7,213 bases of DNA from Dehalococcoidia bacterium (GTDB lineage Bacteria > Chloroflexota > Dehalococcoidia > Dehalococcoidales > Fen-1064), in contig PMCB01000084.1 in the NCBI GenBank assembly GCA_003153955.1, positions 389-7,601 of the forward strand, written 5' to 3'. This document shows positions 5,508-7,213 of this stretch, one piece after another. A program made the translations under genes and the position numbers. The stretch's first letter is position 1; every line of letters begins with the position of its first letter. The notes under the pieces are model-generated. The model saw nothing but the letters and a program-made list of their open reading frames with translations, searched no databases and was not told where the DNA came from.

Positions 5508-5536
5508 TTGTCAGTTCCGATATATCGGTATATGAT
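5508..5536 (+). promoter_or_regulatory. Predicted promoter of SHOCT gene with central palindrome
   Basis: Plus-strand -35 TTGTCA (5508-5513, five of six), 17-base spacer and -10 TATGAT (5531-5536, five of six). The spacer contains a perfect 12-base palindrome CCGATATATCGG (5517-5528). A dimeric repressor bound there would block RNA polymerase, so it is a candidate operator. Transcription would start near 5543. Confidence 0.65.
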
Positions 5537-5571
5537 ATTGATTAATTATTGAAACCAGCGAGGAGCGCAAA

Positions 5572-6021
5572 ATGAGTATCGAGGCTAACGCGGTTTATGT
5601 CTACAACGGTTCCATTACCGATTTATTATCCGGCGTACACAAAGCCGCCGAGAGTATGAAATTGGTCACCGGTAACGAAAATGTTACCGCCAGCGCCTTC
5701 TCGCTGGTCGCTGCCAATAAACTCGGCTTTATCTCCACCCGCTGGCCCGGTAAATTCATCATCAAAGCCACGTCTGCCAACGGAACCGTAAACATGACGA
5801 TCACTGCCGATTTGAATATGGTTTTAGCACCCCAGTCGCAGGTGCTGATGAATCAGGCTAAACTCACTGAATTCATGGACCTGGTCAAATCCTTTGCCCC
5901 TAATCCCGCCGCCAATAACTCCGGCCTCAACGACCTCGAAAAACTCGCCGACTTGCGCGATAAAGGCATCATCACCCCGGACGACTTCGAAGCCAAAAAG
6001 AAACTGATATTGGGGTTGTAA
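5572..6021 (+). CDS. Unknown protein with C-terminal SHOCT motif
   Basis: I do not recognise the first 110 of the 149 residues. They read as a compact soluble domain with an early helix (DLLSGVHKAAESM, 17-29) and alternating strands (LGFISTRWPGKFIIKATS, 51-68, and TVNMTITADLNMVL, 72-85), without signal peptide or membrane segment. After a loop of Asn, Ala and Pro (109-118), the last 30 residues (LEKLADLRDKGIITPDDFEAKK, 122-143) are a typical SHOCT motif: a short two-helix element found at protein ends and thought to aid oligomerisation or contacts. AGGAG lies six bases before the ATG, and a good promoter is upstream. It is the only plus-strand gene here and is divergent from the kinase. Function unknown. 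Confidence 0.85.
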   Translation: MSIEANAVYVYNGSITDLLSGVHKAAESMKLVTGNENVTASAFSLVAANKLGFISTRWPGKFIIKATSANGTVNMTITADLNMVLAPQSQVLMNQAKLTEFMDLVKSFAPNPAANNSGLNDLEKLADLRDKGIITPDDFEAKKKLILGL

Positions 6022-6150
6022 TTCTCTGCTTATGGTATTGATTTCAATCTTGAAAGAAATATGGATGGTTTAAAGAAGAAATTTTTCGATGGTTTAAGTA
6101 ACCTAAAAGTGTGACATTGTAAGCCTGAGTTCAATATTATATCTTTGGAT

Positions 6151-6408
6151 CTATCCGCCGCCGATCGGTGGCAACAAAGAGACAATATCGTTTGCCTGGA
6201 GCACTTTAATCAATGGCGCAATTTCATGGTTCACGGCGATAAAACTGGACTCTTTATCGATGGTGATGCCGGGATATTTTTTTATTACGTAATCAATGGC
6301 ATCATCGACCGTTGTGTTATGGGTAATCGGCATTTGAATGCGATCGGTATCGGCAATAACGCCGTGCATCCCAAAAAACTCGATTGTGATGTATAGTTTT
6401 TTGTCCAC
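6151..6408 (-). CDS. MoaD/ThiS-family ubiquitin-like sulfur carrier
   Basis: An 85-residue beta-grasp protein. It has the opening strand KKLYITIEFFGM (3-14), a TTVDDAIDYVIKKYP helix (32-46), the strand SSFIAVNHEIAP (54-65) and DIVSLLPPIGGG (74-85) at the end. The family ends in Gly-Gly, which is adenylated and thiocarboxylated so that the protein can donate sulfur, as MoaD does when making the molybdopterin dithiolene. This copy ends in three glycines. It starts at GTG (6406-6408), four bases after the stop of the AOR-family gene, with no strong ribosome-binding site, so translational coupling is likely. The context suggests a carrier dedicated to the tungsto- or molybdopterin cofactor of that enzyme rather than a thiamine ThiS. 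Confidence 0.85.
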   Translation of the reverse strand: MDKKLYITIEFFGMHGVIADTDRIQMPITHNTTVDDAIDYVIKKYPGITIDKESSFIAVNHEIAPLIKVLQANDIVSLLPPIGGG

Positions 6409-6412
6409 GATA

Positions 6413-7213
6413 TTATTCGCCGTACTTAGTCAGTAACCGTGCTGCCTGCTTATCCAGAAGCCCAAACTTTTTCACTGTTTCACGTTTCGGTACGGCATCT
6501 GACGTATAACCTTTTTTCTCATAAACACTGTCGCATAGCTTCCGGAAGGCTTCTAACCTTTTGGCAACGATTAGTTCATGCTTTTGCTCGATAGCATCCG
6601 GGAGATTTCCGCCCTCCAGGTTGTTTAACCAGCCATCATAATATTCAGATCGGCTTAAGTATTCATTAACGTATACCGGCGCTATTGCCCTTAAAGGAAT
6701 CTGATCGCTCTCGCGGGTGCCTTTGCCCTGGCGCAGGTTAATCATTTTTTGTAACAATTGCAGCCTCTCGGAATCATCCAGCACGTCTTGAAGGTTTTTA
6801 TTGCTGCCCGTGGTTCCGTTCAAATAATCAACATAGTAAGACAAAGTTGGCAAATTCTTAAAAGGCTCTTTTGTGCTCGCTGCCTCAGGGTTACGTACGT
6901 CGATCCAGGGAAGCTTGCACAAACCTGTGGCATTAAACCACGTGCGGATGAGCGGGAACCAGATTAGTGCATTGGCTTTGTTCTCCAGAGTCGGTAATTC
7001 TTTATACACCTGGTCTAGAAAAATCAGCCAGGCTTCATCGTGTTGGGGACCTTTAAGCGCCAGGGCATACCCACCCTGTTGGGCCAGAGATTCCCTCGTA
7101 ATATACATCGAAAACTCGAGTCCTTTTACTTCCATCCCGAATTTGTTTAGTTCGGCCATCACTGTTTCCGGTGGAACCTTCTTTCGTGCGGCGTATCTCT
7201 TCGCCACCCATTT
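6413..7213 (-). CDS. AOR-family tungsten/molybdenum oxidoreductase, 5' part missing
   Basis: The frame is open to the right edge, so the 266 residues seen are the C-terminal part of a protein that normally has about 600-650. The aldehyde:ferredoxin oxidoreductase family uses a bis-pterin tungsten (or Mo) centre and one [4Fe-4S] cluster to oxidise aldehydes with ferredoxin; some relatives reduce carboxylates or aromatic thioesters. The block VKGLEFSMYITRESLAQQGGY corresponds to the KG-E-x-YDPR...G-GY pattern of AOR, followed by ALKGPQHDEAW (the G-x-x-H region). TGLCKLPW, with Cys97 counted from the internal GTG at 7207, matches the fourth cluster cysteine. The other three lie outside the window. 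It is cotranscribed with the MoaD-like gene. The GTG at 7207 is not the true start. The exact substrate class cannot be told. Confidence 0.85.
   Translation of the reverse strand, partial: KWVAKRYAARKKVPPETVMAELNKFGMEVKGLEFSMYITRESLAQQGGYALALKGPQHDEAWLIFLDQVYKELPTLENKANALIWFPLIRTWFNATGLCKLPWIDVRNPEAASTKEPFKNLPTLSYYVDYLNGTTGSNKNLQDVLDDSERLQLLQKMINLRQGKGTRESDQIPLRAIAPVYVNEYLSRSEYYDGWLNNLEGGNLPDAIEQKHELIVAKRLEAFRKLCDSVYEKKGYTSDAVPKRETVKKFGLLDKQAARLLTKYGE

Noticed and set aside
6044..6057. TTTCAA-TC-TTGAAA inverted repeat after the SHOCT gene as a terminator
   Set aside because: The stem is AT-rich and short, with no following T-tract, so it is not a convincing terminator. The remaining bases between 6022 and 6150 show nothing else apart from a repeated GATGGTTTAA.
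7205..7207. GTG at 7207 as the start of a 264-residue protein
   Set aside because: The frame stays open to the window edge and the residues match only the C-terminal part of the AOR family, so this is an internal Val codon of a longer gene.

Overview
The window is ordinary-looking bacterial chromosome of moderate GC. It carries housekeeping and redox genes, nearly all on the minus strand. No rRNA, tRNA, CRISPR array, insertion sequence or phage gene is visible. The mix suggests an anaerobic or microaerophilic bacterium: an AOR-type tungsten/molybdenum oxidoreductase with a MoaD-like partner, a UPF0200-like P-loop kinase best known from archaea, and short hairpin repeats in several gaps. A Chloroflexota (Dehalococcoidia-like) or clostridial host would fit, but no marker here settles the taxonomy.

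Layout from left to right. (1) 1-1136, minus: N-terminal two thirds of dihydroxy-acid dehydratase (ilvD), running off the left edge. (2) 1137-1451, a 315-base gap. Its right-to-left leader holds a promoter, a 17-codon leader peptide rich in Leu/Ile/Val codons, a competing hairpin and a strong intrinsic terminator, which together form a branched-chain amino acid attenuator for ilvD. Three inverted repeats fill the rest. (3) 1452-2291, minus: Cof-type HAD phosphatase. (4) 2292-2444: gap with a hairpin repeat. (5) 3857 to 2445, minus: a compact operon tsaC, rpiB, then a small stand-alone PAS protein, with a promoter upstream of tsaC. (6) 3858-4185, a 328-base gap: the tsaC promoter, a GTCATTGCGAG-type dispersed repeat and a bidirectional terminator that ends the next gene. 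(7) 4186-4653, minus: bacterioferritin with a near-consensus promoter. (8) 4780-5343, minus: P-loop kinase. (9) 5344-5571: divergent promoter region with another hairpin repeat and a palindrome inside the plus-strand promoter. (10) 5572-6021, plus: small unknown protein with a C-terminal SHOCT motif, the only plus-strand gene. (11) 6151-7213, minus: MoaD/ThiS-like sulfur carrier after the C-terminal part of an AOR-family oxidoreductase that runs off the right edge.

Functionally, ilvD is probably controlled by ribosome stalling on its leader peptide when branched-chain amino acids are scarce. tsaC, rpiB and the PAS protein share a transcript but no obvious pathway. Bacterioferritin handles iron storage under its own promoter. 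The AOR and MoaD-like genes are four bases apart and probably act together, the latter supplying sulfur for the pterin cofactor. I see no new multi-gene system. The most interesting element is the ilvD attenuator, whose leader peptide appears to be translated from an almost leaderless transcript.
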